Assembly (NCBI RefSeq): GCF_004310335.1
Contig: NZ_SIRS01000003.1
Location: 620,001-684,000, forward strand
Source of the DNA: Hyunsoonleella pacifica
Lineage (GTDB): Bacteria > Bacteroidota > Bacteroidia > Flavobacteriales > Flavobacteriaceae
Reading direction: 5' to 3'
DNA length: 64,000 nucleotides
The notes below the pieces were generated by a model. The model made no database searches. It saw only the letters and a list, made by a program, of their open reading frames with translations, and was not told the DNA's origin. Positions 9,091 to 18,182 of this stretch are shown in pieces. A program made the translations under genes and the position numbers. Numbering within the stretch: the first letter of the stretch is position 1; every line of letters begins with the position of its first letter.

Positions 9091-10490
9091 TGAAAATATT
9101 TGAAGTGAATAATAATGTATTTCACATAATTATTCTATTAATATATACGTCTTGCAACCCTAATTCTAATCCCAACGAAATTGTTGAATGTACAATAGAG
9201 GTTAAGCAGGTATATACAGGTAATATTATATTGAAAACCCAAACAGATATTGATAATTTTGAACACTGTATATCAAAGCTTAATGGTTTTTTAGTTATTG
9301 ATGGTACTGATGTTGAATCAGACCATATTGTTGATTTAATAGCATTAAATGATAAAATTGATACAATCACAAGAAGTTTACTTATTGGAAATTTGAAAAT
9401 ATTGGAAAATATTGAAGGATTGAACTCTATTAAACATATTGGTGAATCAGTTATAATCGAAAATAATGATAAACTCAAGAGTATAGAAGATTTTCCAAGT
9501 AGCATTACCTCTATAGTAGATATGGATTGGCCAGCGGGTACTCGTTTGAATAATTGGCCTAATAATAATATTTCAAAATTCGAGGGGTTATTGATAAGTA
9601 AGAATTCTAACCTAAAGTCTATAAGAGGATTAAATAACATAAAAGTTGTAGGACATTCTTTTGCTGGTGGAGGTATTCAGATTTCTAACAATGAATTACT
9701 TGAAGATTTAGGTGGACTTGAAGCTCTAGAAAAGTCGTGGTATTTAACTATTTGGGGCAATAAGAAATTAAAAAACATGTTTGGTTTAGAAAACTTAAAG
9801 CGTATTGGAGGTAGCTTAAATATAGGAAGAAATGAGAGCCTTAATAGCTTTAATGGATTAAATAATCTAGAGAGGTTAGGCAGTTTAACAATAATAGATA
9901 ATCCTTTACTTTCTGATATTAGGTCTTTATTAAAAATAAAAGTAATTTCAGGTTCTCAAGAAATTAATTCTTGGGCATATTTAAGAATTATAAACAATAC
10001 TTCATTGAAGAGTTTAGATGGTTTAAATAATGTTAAAAAATTAGTTAGTGGGCAGGAGGGTATTACCAAATTGATAATTGAAGATAATACCATGACAAAT
10101 TTGGAGGGTTTAAACAATTTACAACAAATATCTGGAGGTTTTACAGATATAATAATTAATAACAATGAATCATTATCCTCTATAGGATTAATAAATTTAG
10201 AAGTAATAAAAAGTATCCATCCTTTATCTGATAATTCTGCTGGATATTGTAAATTTGAAATAACGAATAATCAAAGTTTAAATAATCTGGATGATTTGCT
10301 TTTGTTAGAGGTACAAAACAACAAGCATATTGAGTTTCAAATTGTTTCAAATAAATCTTTAAATAATTATTGCGGTATAAATAATCTGATTTTATCCAAC
10401 ACAAATTTAGATTTACTAACTTTTAGTATTTCTAATAATGCTTATAATCCCACAATGCAACAACTAGTAAATGGAGACTGCTTGCCATAA
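9090..10490 (+). CDS. Putative lipoprotein with leucine-rich / receptor-L-domain-like repeats
   Basis: The 466-residue product has a hydrophobic N-terminus ending in L-I-Y-T-S-C (Cys 22), a plausible lipoprotein signal. The body is built of irregular units of roughly 24 residues with the theme x-G-L-x-N-L-x-x-I-x-G, then L-x-I-x-x-N-x-S-L, as in receptor L domains and bacterial leucine-rich repeats. Repeats are clear from about residue 110 to 450. No catalytic motif is recognisable, so a binding or adhesion role at the cell surface is possible but unproven. It overlaps the upstream glycosyltransferase by 1 base and the downstream polymerase-like gene by 20, so it belongs to the polysaccharide operon, which is unusual. 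Confidence 0.7.
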   Translation: MKIFEVNNNVFHIIILLIYTSCNPNSNPNEIVECTIEVKQVYTGNIILKTQTDIDNFEHCISKLNGFLVIDGTDVESDHIVDLIALNDKIDTITRSLLIGNLKILENIEGLNSIKHIGESVIIENNDKLKSIEDFPSSITSIVDMDWPAGTRLNNWPNNNISKFEGLLISKNSNLKSIRGLNNIKVVGHSFAGGGIQISNNELLEDLGGLEALEKSWYLTIWGNKKLKNMFGLENLKRIGGSLNIGRNESLNSFNGLNNLERLGSLTIIDNPLLSDIRSLLKIKVISGSQEINSWAYLRIINNTSLKSLDGLNNVKKLVSGQEGITKLIIEDNTMTNLEGLNNLQQISGGFTDIIINNNESLSSIGLINLEVIKSIHPLSDNSAGYCKFEITNNQSLNNLDDLLLLEVQNNKHIEFQIVSNKSLNNYCGINNLILSNTNLDLLTFSISNNAYNPTMQQLVNGDCLP

Positions 10491-11655
10491 ACGATTTACA
10501 ATAAATTTTTTTTTAAGTAATCTTGGGCTACTAATATTTCCTTTTGTTCTGCCGCTACCTTTACCACTAAACATAAAGAGCTTAGCGTTTATTATTTTTT
10601 TAGTTACACTTTTTTTTAATAGCCCTAATGACACCCAATCAATAAAACAAGTGCTAAAAAATAAAATTGTGCTATTATTCATTATACTTTATTTATTAGA
10701 TCCAATACTCTCTCTTGTTAGAGGCAATGGATTATATTTTAGAGATGTAAAAACATCTTTTTTGATAGCTCCATTTGTGTTTTTATTGGGTAAAGAGATT
10801 TTATTCTCTTTTAAAGAGAAAATACTAAAGGCTTTTACTATTGGCGTCATTCTATATATTGTTTTTTCTGTAGCATATATAATATACTTTTATTCTCAAT
10901 CTAAAATGCATGATTTTGCTATAGGGTATTATTTAAAATATATTACATATCATCATATGCCTTATGCCATTCAGCATACTTATTTAGGGATATATATATG
11001 TTTTGCTTCCGCAATTATTCTCTTTAGTTTTAATTCTCAGATTATTGTTAAAATAACACTTAATATTATTCTTTTTTTATCAATATTTATACTTGCTAGT
11101 AAATTAAGTATTATTGTCTTTATATTTCTGTTTTGTTTTTATTTATCTCGAAATATAAAAGTCAAGAAAAAAACAATCTTAATTATTATAAGTTTATTAA
11201 TAATTGTGGCATGTTTTATTTTGGCTTTTTTAGTTTTGAATACAGATTTATTTAGGACATTTGAAAATAGTGTAAGCAATCGATTAAATATTTATGCATG
11301 TTCTCTTAGGGGAATAAAATTAAATTTTTGGCTTGGTATAGGAAGTGGGAGTGTTAAAGAATATATTAATGGCTGTAATACTGAAATAGGGCTTATGGAT
11401 ACTCACAATTTGCTATTTCAAGAATTTTTATCAAATGGTATTATTGGGGTAACTATATTTATAAAGTTACTTTTAGTTTTTTTTAAAGCGTTTTTCAAAT
11501 TTAATTATAACTTAGGATATGTATTAATCATTACATTGATTATTTATGGTAGTATAGAACATTTACTTAATTTACAATATGGAGTTTTATTTTATATATT
11601 TTTTCTTCTTTTTTTCTATGCTATATTGCCTATTCAAAATTTAAAAAAGCTTTAA
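10471..11655 (+). CDS. O-antigen ligase/polymerase family membrane protein
   Basis: The 394-residue product has about 11 hydrophobic segments and a periplasmic loop with a conserved-looking L-G-I-G-S-G-S-V-K-E and M-D-T-H-N-L-L-F-Q-E (around residues 288-315). That is the hallmark region of the O-antigen ligase/polymerase (WaaL/Wzy_C) superfamily, in which the His is functionally important. The start at 10471 lies 20 bases inside the repeat lipoprotein gene; the hydrophobic region begins about 15 residues later. With the Wzy-like gene at 6773 this is the second member in the locus, and sequence alone cannot assign ligase versus polymerase. Confidence 0.75.
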   Translation: METACHKRFTINFFLSNLGLLIFPFVLPLPLPLNIKSLAFIIFLVTLFFNSPNDTQSIKQVLKNKIVLLFIILYLLDPILSLVRGNGLYFRDVKTSFLIAPFVFLLGKEILFSFKEKILKAFTIGVILYIVFSVAYIIYFYSQSKMHDFAIGYYLKYITYHHMPYAIQHTYLGIYICFASAIILFSFNSQIIVKITLNIILFLSIFILASKLSIIVFIFLFCFYLSRNIKVKKKTILIIISLLIIVACFILAFLVLNTDLFRTFENSVSNRLNIYACSLRGIKLNFWLGIGSGSVKEYINGCNTEIGLMDTHNLLFQEFLSNGIIGVTIFIKLLLVFFKAFFKFNYNLGYVLIITLIIYGSIEHLLNLQYGVLFYIFFLLFFYAILPIQNLKKL

Positions 11656-11658
11656 TAA

Positions 11659-12420
11659 ATGGTAAGTATAATTACTCCAGTTTTTAATGCTAGCAGTTAT
11701 ATTGCTCAGAATATAGAATCTGTTAAGAATCAAACATTTATTGATTATGAGCATATATTAATCGATGATTGTTCTACCGATAATACTATTGAAATAATAG
11801 AGGAATATATTAAAGATGATAGTCGAATAAAGCTAGTAAGGTCGAAAAAGAATGGAGGTGCTGGTATATGTAGAAATAAAGGAATAGAATTATCAAGTAA
11901 AAGATTTATTGCTTTTTTAGATTCAGATGATTATTGGGCTCCGCTTAAGCTTGAGAAACAAATTTCATGTATGCTTGACAATGGATATGTTTTTTCTTGT
12001 TCGCAATATTACGAATTCGATAACATATCCGGAGACACCGATATCCATGTAAAATGCCCAGAAAAAATTAATTATAAGATGCTTTTAAAGAATGGGGGGT
12101 TTATAGGTTGTTTAACAGTCGTTTATGATACAGAAAAGTTTGGAAAAAGGTATATGCCAGAAATTAGGAAAAGACAAGATTGGGCTTTATGGTTAAAAAT
12201 GCTAAGAGAAATTGATTTTGCTTATGGTATTCAAGAGCCATTAGCCTACTATAGAAGAGGAAATGTATCTCTAAGCAAAAATAAGGTTGAGCTTGTAAAA
12301 CATAATTTTAATGTCTATAACAAGGTATTAGGTATGCCGTATATAGAGTGCGTTTATAGAATGTTAATATTTTTATTTCACCACTTTTTTATAAAACCGT
12401 CTTCAAAGATAAAACTATAG
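11659..12420 (+). CDS. Glycosyltransferase family 2
   Basis: The 253-residue product is a GT-A enzyme: V-S-I-I-T-P-V-F-N at residues 2-10, the I-D-D-C-S-T-D-N-T strand-loop near 34-42, and the metal-binding F-L-D-S-D-D-Y-W near 90-97. The catalytic region continues to R-K-R-Q-D-W-A-L-W near 170-178. The acceptor-side C-terminus is short and hydrophobic. It starts 3 bases after the polymerase/ligase-like gene. It is a close paralogue of the broken gene at 16042 over its whole length, which makes it a useful reference for locating that frameshift. Donor sugar unknown. This is the last gene before a short promoter-bearing gap. Confidence 0.88.
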   Translation: MVSIITPVFNASSYIAQNIESVKNQTFIDYEHILIDDCSTDNTIEIIEEYIKDDSRIKLVRSKKNGGAGICRNKGIELSSKRFIAFLDSDDYWAPLKLEKQISCMLDNGYVFSCSQYYEFDNISGDTDIHVKCPEKINYKMLLKNGGFIGCLTVVYDTEKFGKRYMPEIRKRQDWALWLKMLREIDFAYGIQEPLAYYRRGNVSLSKNKVELVKHNFNVYNKVLGMPYIECVYRMLIFLFHHFFIKPSSKIKL

Positions 12421-12445
12421 AGTATCCACCATACCTTATTTTATC

Positions 12446-12453
12446 TATATTTG
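12446..12453 (+). promoter_or_regulatory. Bacteroidota -7 element, TATATTTG
   Basis: This matches the -7 consensus TAnnTTTG of the Bacteroidota primary sigma factor, in the 59-base gap before the WecA-like gene, 26 bases upstream of its TTG start. No convincing TTG -33 element lies at the usual distance, so strength is uncertain. If active, it would give the initiating transferases a promoter separate from the upstream glycosyltransferase genes. Confidence 0.45.
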
Positions 12454-12479
12454 TAGTATTAACAATATAAAGAAAAGAA

Positions 12480-13634
12480 TTGCCAATCTATTATACCTTT
12501 TTTTTCTTTATTGGTGCATATGTCATTTCCTATTATACAATACCCAAAATCATTGGTCTTGTGGAGTATAAGAACTTAATGGACAATCCCAATAAGAGAA
12601 GTTCGCATTTAAAACGAACGCCTACTCTTGGAGGAGTAGCGTTTTTTTACACATTAATCTTTGCTTTGTTCTTTCTGAGAAATTGGGCGGATAATGGTGA
12701 AGCAATGTTTCTTATTCCTAGTTTGACAATATTATTTATTATTGGATTAAAAGATGATTTAGTAGTTCTATCTCCATATACTAAACTCATTGCTCAATTA
12801 ATTTCTGTAGCTTTTATTTTAAGTAATGAAGCATTTATGATTAATTCTTTACATGGTTTTTTTGGAGTTCATGAAATACCATCGTTTGTTTCATATATTA
12901 TTGGGGGCTTTATAATGGTTACTATAATAAATGCTTACAATTTAATTGATGGTATAGATGGACTTGCAGCCATTGTAGGTATTGTAATCTTAATAATATA
13001 TTCAACTATATTCTATATGACTAAGGATTATTTTTACCTACTTCTTAGCTTAACTCTAAATGGTTGTTTAATAGCATTTTTAAAATATAATTTGTCTTCC
13101 TCCTCCGAGGAAAAGATTTTTATGGGAGACACTGGCTCACTCATAGTAGGTTTTATAGTGAGTATTTTGACTATGAAATTTTTAGCACTTCCTTCAAATA
13201 AATTAGAAGGTCTTCCTTTTTTAATTGAGAATATACCTCTGATAGCCATAGGAATTCTAATAGTGCCGTTATTTGATACTGCTAGAGTATTTACCATAAG
13301 ATTAGCAAATAAGAGAAGTCCATTTTCCGCAGATCGAAATCATACTCACCACATCTTAATAGACTATTTTAATATATCTCACAAAAAAGCAAGCCTTATA
13401 ATTGGAGCTTTTAATTTAATTTTTGTGTATTTGGTTATTATCTTAGGCAGTACTTCATATAATTTTTGGCTTGTAGCAGTAATTGTTTTAACAGTTGTAT
13501 TATTGGGTTATTTCTTTTACAGGTATAATTATAGTTTTTCTAATATGAAACGAAAAATTAAGATTAAGCGAAAGATTAACAACGTCAAAAAAAAAGGGAA
13601 AAATATTATTAATAATAGCAACCAAGAAGAATAA
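12480..13634 (+). CDS. WecA/TagO-like undecaprenyl-phosphate sugar-1-phosphate transferase (MraY family)
   Basis: The 384-residue membrane protein transfers a HexNAc-1-phosphate (GlcNAc-1-P in WecA) to undecaprenyl phosphate, starting a glycan on the lipid carrier. MraY-family motifs are clear: R-T-P-T-L-G-G-V-A near residues 42-50, G-L-K-D-D-L near 91-96, N-L-I-D-G-I-D-G-L-A near 154-163, F-M-G-D-T-G-S near 212-218 and R-N-H-T-H-H near 286-291. About 10 membrane segments; the C-terminus is very basic. The start is TTG: no in-frame ATG lies upstream, and the next would remove the first membrane helix. It is followed 14 bases on by the UDP-glucuronate decarboxylase gene. Confidence 0.88.
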   Translation: MPIYYTFFFFIGAYVISYYTIPKIIGLVEYKNLMDNPNKRSSHLKRTPTLGGVAFFYTLIFALFFLRNWADNGEAMFLIPSLTILFIIGLKDDLVVLSPYTKLIAQLISVAFILSNEAFMINSLHGFFGVHEIPSFVSYIIGGFIMVTIINAYNLIDGIDGLAAIVGIVILIIYSTIFYMTKDYFYLLLSLTLNGCLIAFLKYNLSSSSEEKIFMGDTGSLIVGFIVSILTMKFLALPSNKLEGLPFLIENIPLIAIGILIVPLFDTARVFTIRLANKRSPFSADRNHTHHILIDYFNISHKKASLIIGAFNLIFVYLVIILGSTSYNFWLVAVIVLTVVLLGYFFYRYNYSFSNMKRKIKIKRKINNVKKKGKNIINNSNQEE

Positions 13635-13648
13635 AAGGCTAATATATT

Positions 13649-14635
13649 TTGAAAAAGGTTTTAATTACTGGAGCAGCAGGTTTTCTAGGATCGCATTTAT
13701 GCGATCGTTTTGTAAAAGAGGGATATTATGTTATTGGAATGGATAACTTTATTACTGGCGAAAAGAAAAATATAGAACACCTTGTTGGTCTTGAAAATTT
13801 TGAGTTTGTTGCCCATGATGTTACCAATTTTATAGAACTAAGAGGGAACTTAGATTATATTTTACATTTTGCCTCTCCAGCAAGCCCCATAGACTACTTG
13901 AAAATCCCTATTCAAACATTAAAAGTAGGGTCTTTAGGAACCCACAATTTATTAGGTTTGGCTCGAGCAAAAAAGGCAAAAATATTAATAGCATCTACAT
14001 CAGAGGTTTATGGAGATCCATTAGTACATCCTCAAACAGAGGATTATTACGGTAATGTAAATACGATAGGGCCAAGAGGTGTTTATGATGAGGCAAAGCG
14101 TTTCCAAGAATCATTAACTATGGCTTATCATAGGTTCCATGGAATAGAAACTAGGATTGTACGTATTTTTAATACTTACGGCCCTAGAATGAGATTAAAC
14201 GACGGCAGAGTAATTCCTGCTTTTATGGGACAGGCATTACGTGGTGAGGATTTAACAGTTTTTGGAGATGGTATGCAAACTCGTTCTTTTTGTTTTGTCA
14301 GTGATCAAATAGAAGGTATATATAGACTTTTACATAGTGATTATGTATACCCAATTAATATTGGTAACCCTCATGAGATTACTATAAAAGATTTTGCAGA
14401 AGAAATTATAAAGTATACCGGAACAAAAAATAAGATTGTTTACAAGGACTTGCCTGTGAATGACCCACTTCAAAGGCAACCAGATATATCATTAGCAAAA
14501 AAAGTACTTGGATGGGAGCCAAAGATAGATAGAAAAGAAGGTATGGCTATTACTTACAACTATTTTGAAAGTTTTACAAAAGAAGAACTATATAGAAGTG
14601 AGCATAAAGATTTTTCCCATTTTATCAAAAAGTAA
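13649..14635 (+). CDS. UDP-glucuronic acid decarboxylase (UDP-xylose synthase), extended SDR
   Basis: The 328-residue product is an extended SDR that oxidises and decarboxylates UDP-glucuronate to UDP-xylose. It has the NAD loop T-G-A-A-G-F-L-G near residues 7-14, the P-A-S-P-I-D-Y substrate segment near 86-92, T-S-E-V-Y-G-D-P near 126-133, G-N-V-N-T-I-G-P-R and the catalytic Y-D-E-A-K near 153-157, and a late R-S-F-C-F-V. The P-A-S-P and S-E-V-Y-G-D-P-x-x-H-P-Q blocks are characteristic of UXS rather than of 4-epimerases. It starts with TTG 14 bases after the WecA-like gene. It implies that xylose or a derived pentose is part of a surface glycan. Confidence 0.87.
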   Translation: MKKVLITGAAGFLGSHLCDRFVKEGYYVIGMDNFITGEKKNIEHLVGLENFEFVAHDVTNFIELRGNLDYILHFASPASPIDYLKIPIQTLKVGSLGTHNLLGLARAKKAKILIASTSEVYGDPLVHPQTEDYYGNVNTIGPRGVYDEAKRFQESLTMAYHRFHGIETRIVRIFNTYGPRMRLNDGRVIPAFMGQALRGEDLTVFGDGMQTRSFCFVSDQIEGIYRLLHSDYVYPINIGNPHEITIKDFAEEIIKYTGTKNKIVYKDLPVNDPLQRQPDISLAKKVLGWEPKIDRKEGMAITYNYFESFTKEELYRSEHKDFSHFIKK

Positions 14636-14638
14636 TAT

Positions 14639-16042
14639 ATGGAATATATTCGAGGAAGGTATTCTTGGGTAATTAGGCCTATACTATTGATTTATGATTT
14701 AATAATCATTAACCTCTTTGCATATTATTTTCTCAGTTTCAATGAGGACGTAATGTATTTTTTCTCATATAAACCACTCAACAATAAGTATGTTCTTTAT
14801 GTATTGTATTCTGTAATATTTTGGTCTTTATCTGGTTATTTTACAAAGTTTTATAAAGTATATAGATATTCTTCTCCTTATGCTATTTTGATATTACTAA
14901 TTAAACAGTTTTTTGTCTATTTAATAATAACTTTTGCATTTATAGGAGCTTTTAGGAGTATAGCTTTACAAGCTTTAGTAACTCTTAATTACTTAAGTTA
15001 TTCCTTTTTGGCAATAGCTTTTATGAAATTTTTAAGCTATTATAGTCTTAAAGGTTTTAGAACATTTTTGAAAGGTAATCTACGAAATGTTATAATAGTT
15101 GGCAGTAATAATGCTACAAATGAGCTTAAAAAGTTATTCATTGAAAAAAAGGAATTAGGGTATAACTTAAAGGGAATCTTTGGTAATAATTCAAACGGTT
15201 CAGGAAATATTGAGGATTGTTATTACTATTTAGATCAAAATTCGGATATCGACGAAATCTATTGTGCTATTGATGAATTAACTGAAATTGAAACAACTAA
15301 ATTTATACAATATGCTGAACGAAATAGATGTAACCTAAAGTTTATTTCCAATACAGACAAAATTTTAACTAAGCGATTAAAAACAGACTATTATAGTTAT
15401 TTACCAGTACTTTCTCTTCAAGAAGTAACTTTAAATAATGAACTTAATAAGTTTATAAAGCGAAGTTTTGATGTGATTTTTTCAATATTTGTGATAATAC
15501 TCATAATGTCTTGGCTTTCTATAGTTTTGTTCATACTAATTAAATTAGAATCTAAAGGTCCGCTATTTTATAAGCATAAGCGTCATGGTATTAACTATAA
15601 AGAATTTTATTGTTATAAATATAGGTCTCTTAAAACGACAAAAGAAGAGAAGGGAACCTATGTTAAGGAAGATGATTCTCGTGTAACAAAAGTTGGAATA
15701 TTCTTAAGAAAAACAAGCCTAGATGAATTACCTCAATTTTTTAATGTACTTAGAGGACAAATGAGTGTTGTTGGTCCTAGACCACACATGTTGTCCTATA
15801 CTGAAGAATATTCTAAAGTTGTTGATAAATATAATTTTATATTTAGGCATAATGTTAAGCCTGGAATAACTGGTTTAGCACAAGTAAGTGGTTACAGAGG
15901 TCAAATAGAGTCTGATACAGATATAATTAATAGAATAAAGTACGATAATTTTTATATAGAAAATTGGTCACTCCTATTGGACATTAAGATTATTATTCAA
16001 ACACTGATTAATATTATAAAAGGAGAAAAAAAAGCATATTAA
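14639..16042 (+). CDS. WcaJ-type polyprenyl-phosphate hexose-1-phosphate transferase
   Basis: The 467-residue product has the layout of bacterial sugar transferases of the WcaJ/WbaP group: four N-terminal membrane helices (about 15-125), a Rossmann-like middle domain (I-I-V-G-S-N-N-A near 150), one more helix near 275-300, and the C-terminal catalytic domain. The catalytic domain has K-R-S-F-D-V, Y-K-H-K-R-H-G, T-S-L-D-E-L-P-Q-F-F-N-V, V-V-G-P-R-P-H and K-P-G-I-T-G-L-A-Q-V. It loads a hexose-1-phosphate onto undecaprenyl phosphate. It starts 3 bases after the decarboxylase gene and overlaps the next gene by one base. The MraY-type gene at 12480 would start a glycan in a different way, so two initiation routes coexist. 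Confidence 0.9.
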   Translation: MEYIRGRYSWVIRPILLIYDLIIINLFAYYFLSFNEDVMYFFSYKPLNNKYVLYVLYSVIFWSLSGYFTKFYKVYRYSSPYAILILLIKQFFVYLIITFAFIGAFRSIALQALVTLNYLSYSFLAIAFMKFLSYYSLKGFRTFLKGNLRNVIIVGSNNATNELKKLFIEKKELGYNLKGIFGNNSNGSGNIEDCYYYLDQNSDIDEIYCAIDELTEIETTKFIQYAERNRCNLKFISNTDKILTKRLKTDYYSYLPVLSLQEVTLNNELNKFIKRSFDVIFSIFVIILIMSWLSIVLFILIKLESKGPLFYKHKRHGINYKEFYCYKYRSLKTTKEEKGTYVKEDDSRVTKVGIFLRKTSLDELPQFFNVLRGQMSVVGPRPHMLSYTEEYSKVVDKYNFIFRHNVKPGITGLAQVSGYRGQIESDTDIINRIKYDNFYIENWSLLLDIKIIIQTLINIIKGEKKAY

Positions 16043-16831
16043 TGAACCTAAAGGTTTCCATAATAACTCCAACCTATAATTCTGAGAGCTTTATACAAAC
16101 AACAATTAGAAGTGTAATAGATCAAACATATACCAACTGGGAGCTTTTAATAATTGACGATGCTTCTACTGATAATACATTAAATATTGTAAATAAATTT
16201 ACTTCGAAGCATAAAAATAAAAACATCTATGTTATTAAAAACCATTCAAATCAAGGTGCAGCTATAACAAGAAATCAAGGTATCGAAAATGCTTCAGGAG
16301 ATATTATTGCGTTTTTAGATTCAGATGATGTTTGGAAACCATCAAAGCTTGAGAAGCAGGTTAAGTTTATGATAAATCATGATATTGATGTATGCTTTAC
16401 TAGTTATGATTTAATGGATGAAGATGGGGTATTAATGCAAAAAACAGTAAAGGCGTTGCCTAAACTCACATACAAAAAACTTTTAAAATGTAATTATATT
16501 GGCAACCTAACAGGTATGTACAATACTAAAAGCTTAGGTAAAATTTATTCCCCCAATCTCCGAAAGCGTCAAGATAGATTGGCTATTATGGTTAAATGCC
16601 GTTAAAGAAAGTAGCAAATTGGCTTTAGGAATAGAAGAATCATTAGCTGTATATAGGGTTAGAAAAAATTCTATTTCTTCTAATAAAATAAAAATGCTAC
16701 AATATAATTATTTGGTATACCGCAAAGGCTTAAGGTTTTCGGTACTAAAATCTACCTATAGTTTAGCGATCTTTTTATTTGAATATTTTTTTATTAAAAC
16801 AAAACAAATTATTCTTTTACAAAAGAAGTAA
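16042..16831 (+). pseudogene. Glycosyltransferase family 2 gene split by a frameshift
   Basis: The first reading frame (16042-16605, 187 codons) begins as a complete GT2 enzyme: V-S-I-I-T-P-T-Y-N, I-D-D-A-S-T-D-N-T, F-L-D-S-D-D-V-W. It ends abnormally after R-K-R-Q-D-R-L. The other frame, readable from about 16577, continues D-W-L-L-W-L-N-A-V-K-E and runs to 16831. The paralogue at 11659 reads R-K-R-Q-D-W-A-L-W at the same place, so the ancestral gene had GAT-TGG where this one has GATA-GATTGG. A 4-base insertion or GATA/GAT duplication at about 16573-16579 explains it. It may be a true inactivation, a phase switch or a sequence error. The end overlaps the convergent ligase gene by 23 bases. 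Confidence 0.85.
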
Positions 16832-18122
16832 ACTGTTTTAATTTACCACCTTTCGTACGCTTTAGTTCTTGCTTTCTTTCAAAATATATAGCTAAACCTG
16901 GCTCTAAGTAATTAGTAATTGATGCTTCTATAGTTGCTAATTTTTCATTGGAAAGTTCTACCTTACTACTATAAATAATTTTAAAAGTATTTAGTTTATG
17001 TTGCTCAATAATAAACTCTTTAACGTTCATATTGTCTTCTATTACTGTTTTAGTAATGTAATAAAAAGTTAAACCAGCTACTTTTTTACCACTAGGCAAA
17101 ATAGCAATATCACTTGTTCTTCCCGTTACATGTTTTAAAACGGGTTTTTTTGTGGTACTACTTTCGCTCAATACTCCAATATCCCCTAAATCATACCTAA
17201 TAAAAGGATGAGCCAAGTTATAAAGAGAAGATACTACAATTCGACCTTCCTTTCCATTTGGAAGAGGTTTATCATTTTCATCTAAAATCTCAATATATAA
17301 ATCTTCTGTATTGACGATCCATTCATTATCAAGACTACTAAATGCGATTAAACTCAATTCAGCTGAACCGTACTCATTAACAATAGGTACTCCTAGATGT
17401 TTTTCTAATAATACTTTATCATCCTCAAAAAGCATTTCAGCAGTTACAATACAAACTTTTAGAGATGGGCAAATGTCTTTTAAAACAACACTCTTTTTCT
17501 TTAAAAATTTTGCAAATTGTACTATGGCACTAGTGTAACCATTTATATATTCGAATGGAGTAGATTTGAATTTTTTTACATTATGTTCCAATTGTGTGTC
17601 ACTTAAATCAAAGACAGAGAAACGAAACCTATTACCAAGAAAATCTTTGAAGCGTTCTTTATAATAACCCATTCCATTGAGAGGAATCCCATAAAAACGT
17701 GCTTGTTTTGAAGCTGCGGCATCAATACCGTACCAAGAGTATCTGTCCATGAAATTTGCCCAAGACATGGCATGTGTATATTTATCTTTTACAAAAATTA
17801 ATGGTGTGCCAGAAGAACCAGATGTTTTATGTATGTGGCAGTTTTTAGCTGTAAAACCATTGGATAACCTATGTTTTAAAGGAATTTGTAAGTCACTTTT
17901 TTTTATTATTGGTAATGTATTCCAATCATTAGTATCAATTCCCCTAACAAATTCTTTATAAAATATATTATGATTTAAGTGATGAGCTACTATGGCTTGC
18001 TTTCTAGAATTAAGATAAATTTTATGCTCTGCTTCAGTTTTAGATTGAATAGCAATTAAATCCCTTTTGGCTTTTTCAATGGGAAACCCTTTTAGTTTTA
18101 AAGTAAGGTTAAATAAATTCAC
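16809..18122 (-). CDS. CapK/PaaK-like AMP-forming ligase family protein
   Basis: The 437-residue product belongs to the phenylacetate-CoA ligase-like branch of the adenylate-forming superfamily. It has the phosphate-binding loop T-S-G-S-S-G-T-P near residues 103-110, N-E-Y-G-S-A-E near 248-254, and R-Y-D-L-G-D-I-G near 309-316. In polysaccharide loci these proteins are called CapK and probably activate an acyl group for sugar decoration, but no specific substrate is established and none can be read here. No phenylacetate catabolic gene is adjacent. It is convergent with the polysaccharide operon, overlapping the broken GT2 gene by 23 bases, and divergent from purD. Confidence 0.75.
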   Translation of the reverse strand: MNLFNLTLKLKGFPIEKAKRDLIAIQSKTEAEHKIYLNSRKQAIVAHHLNHNIFYKEFVRGIDTNDWNTLPIIKKSDLQIPLKHRLSNGFTAKNCHIHKTSGSSGTPLIFVKDKYTHAMSWANFMDRYSWYGIDAAASKQARFYGIPLNGMGYYKERFKDFLGNRFRFSVFDLSDTQLEHNVKKFKSTPFEYINGYTSAIVQFAKFLKKKSVVLKDICPSLKVCIVTAEMLFEDDKVLLEKHLGVPIVNEYGSAELSLIAFSSLDNEWIVNTEDLYIEILDENDKPLPNGKEGRIVVSSLYNLAHPFIRYDLGDIGVLSESSTTKKPVLKHVTGRTSDIAILPSGKKVAGLTFYYITKTVIEDNMNVKEFIIEQHKLNTFKIIYSSKVELSNEKLATIEASITNYLEPGLAIYFERKQELKRTKGGKLKQFTSFVKE

Positions 18123-18182
18123 TTAAATAAGATATCTGTGTAAAGTAAATAAAAAATATTCGTGTAATACGACCATTAATTT

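Noticed and set aside
9122-9640. Minus-strand open frame of 172 codons
   Set aside because: It lies within the repeat lipoprotein gene, has no recognisable domain and results from the regular codon pattern of the repeats.
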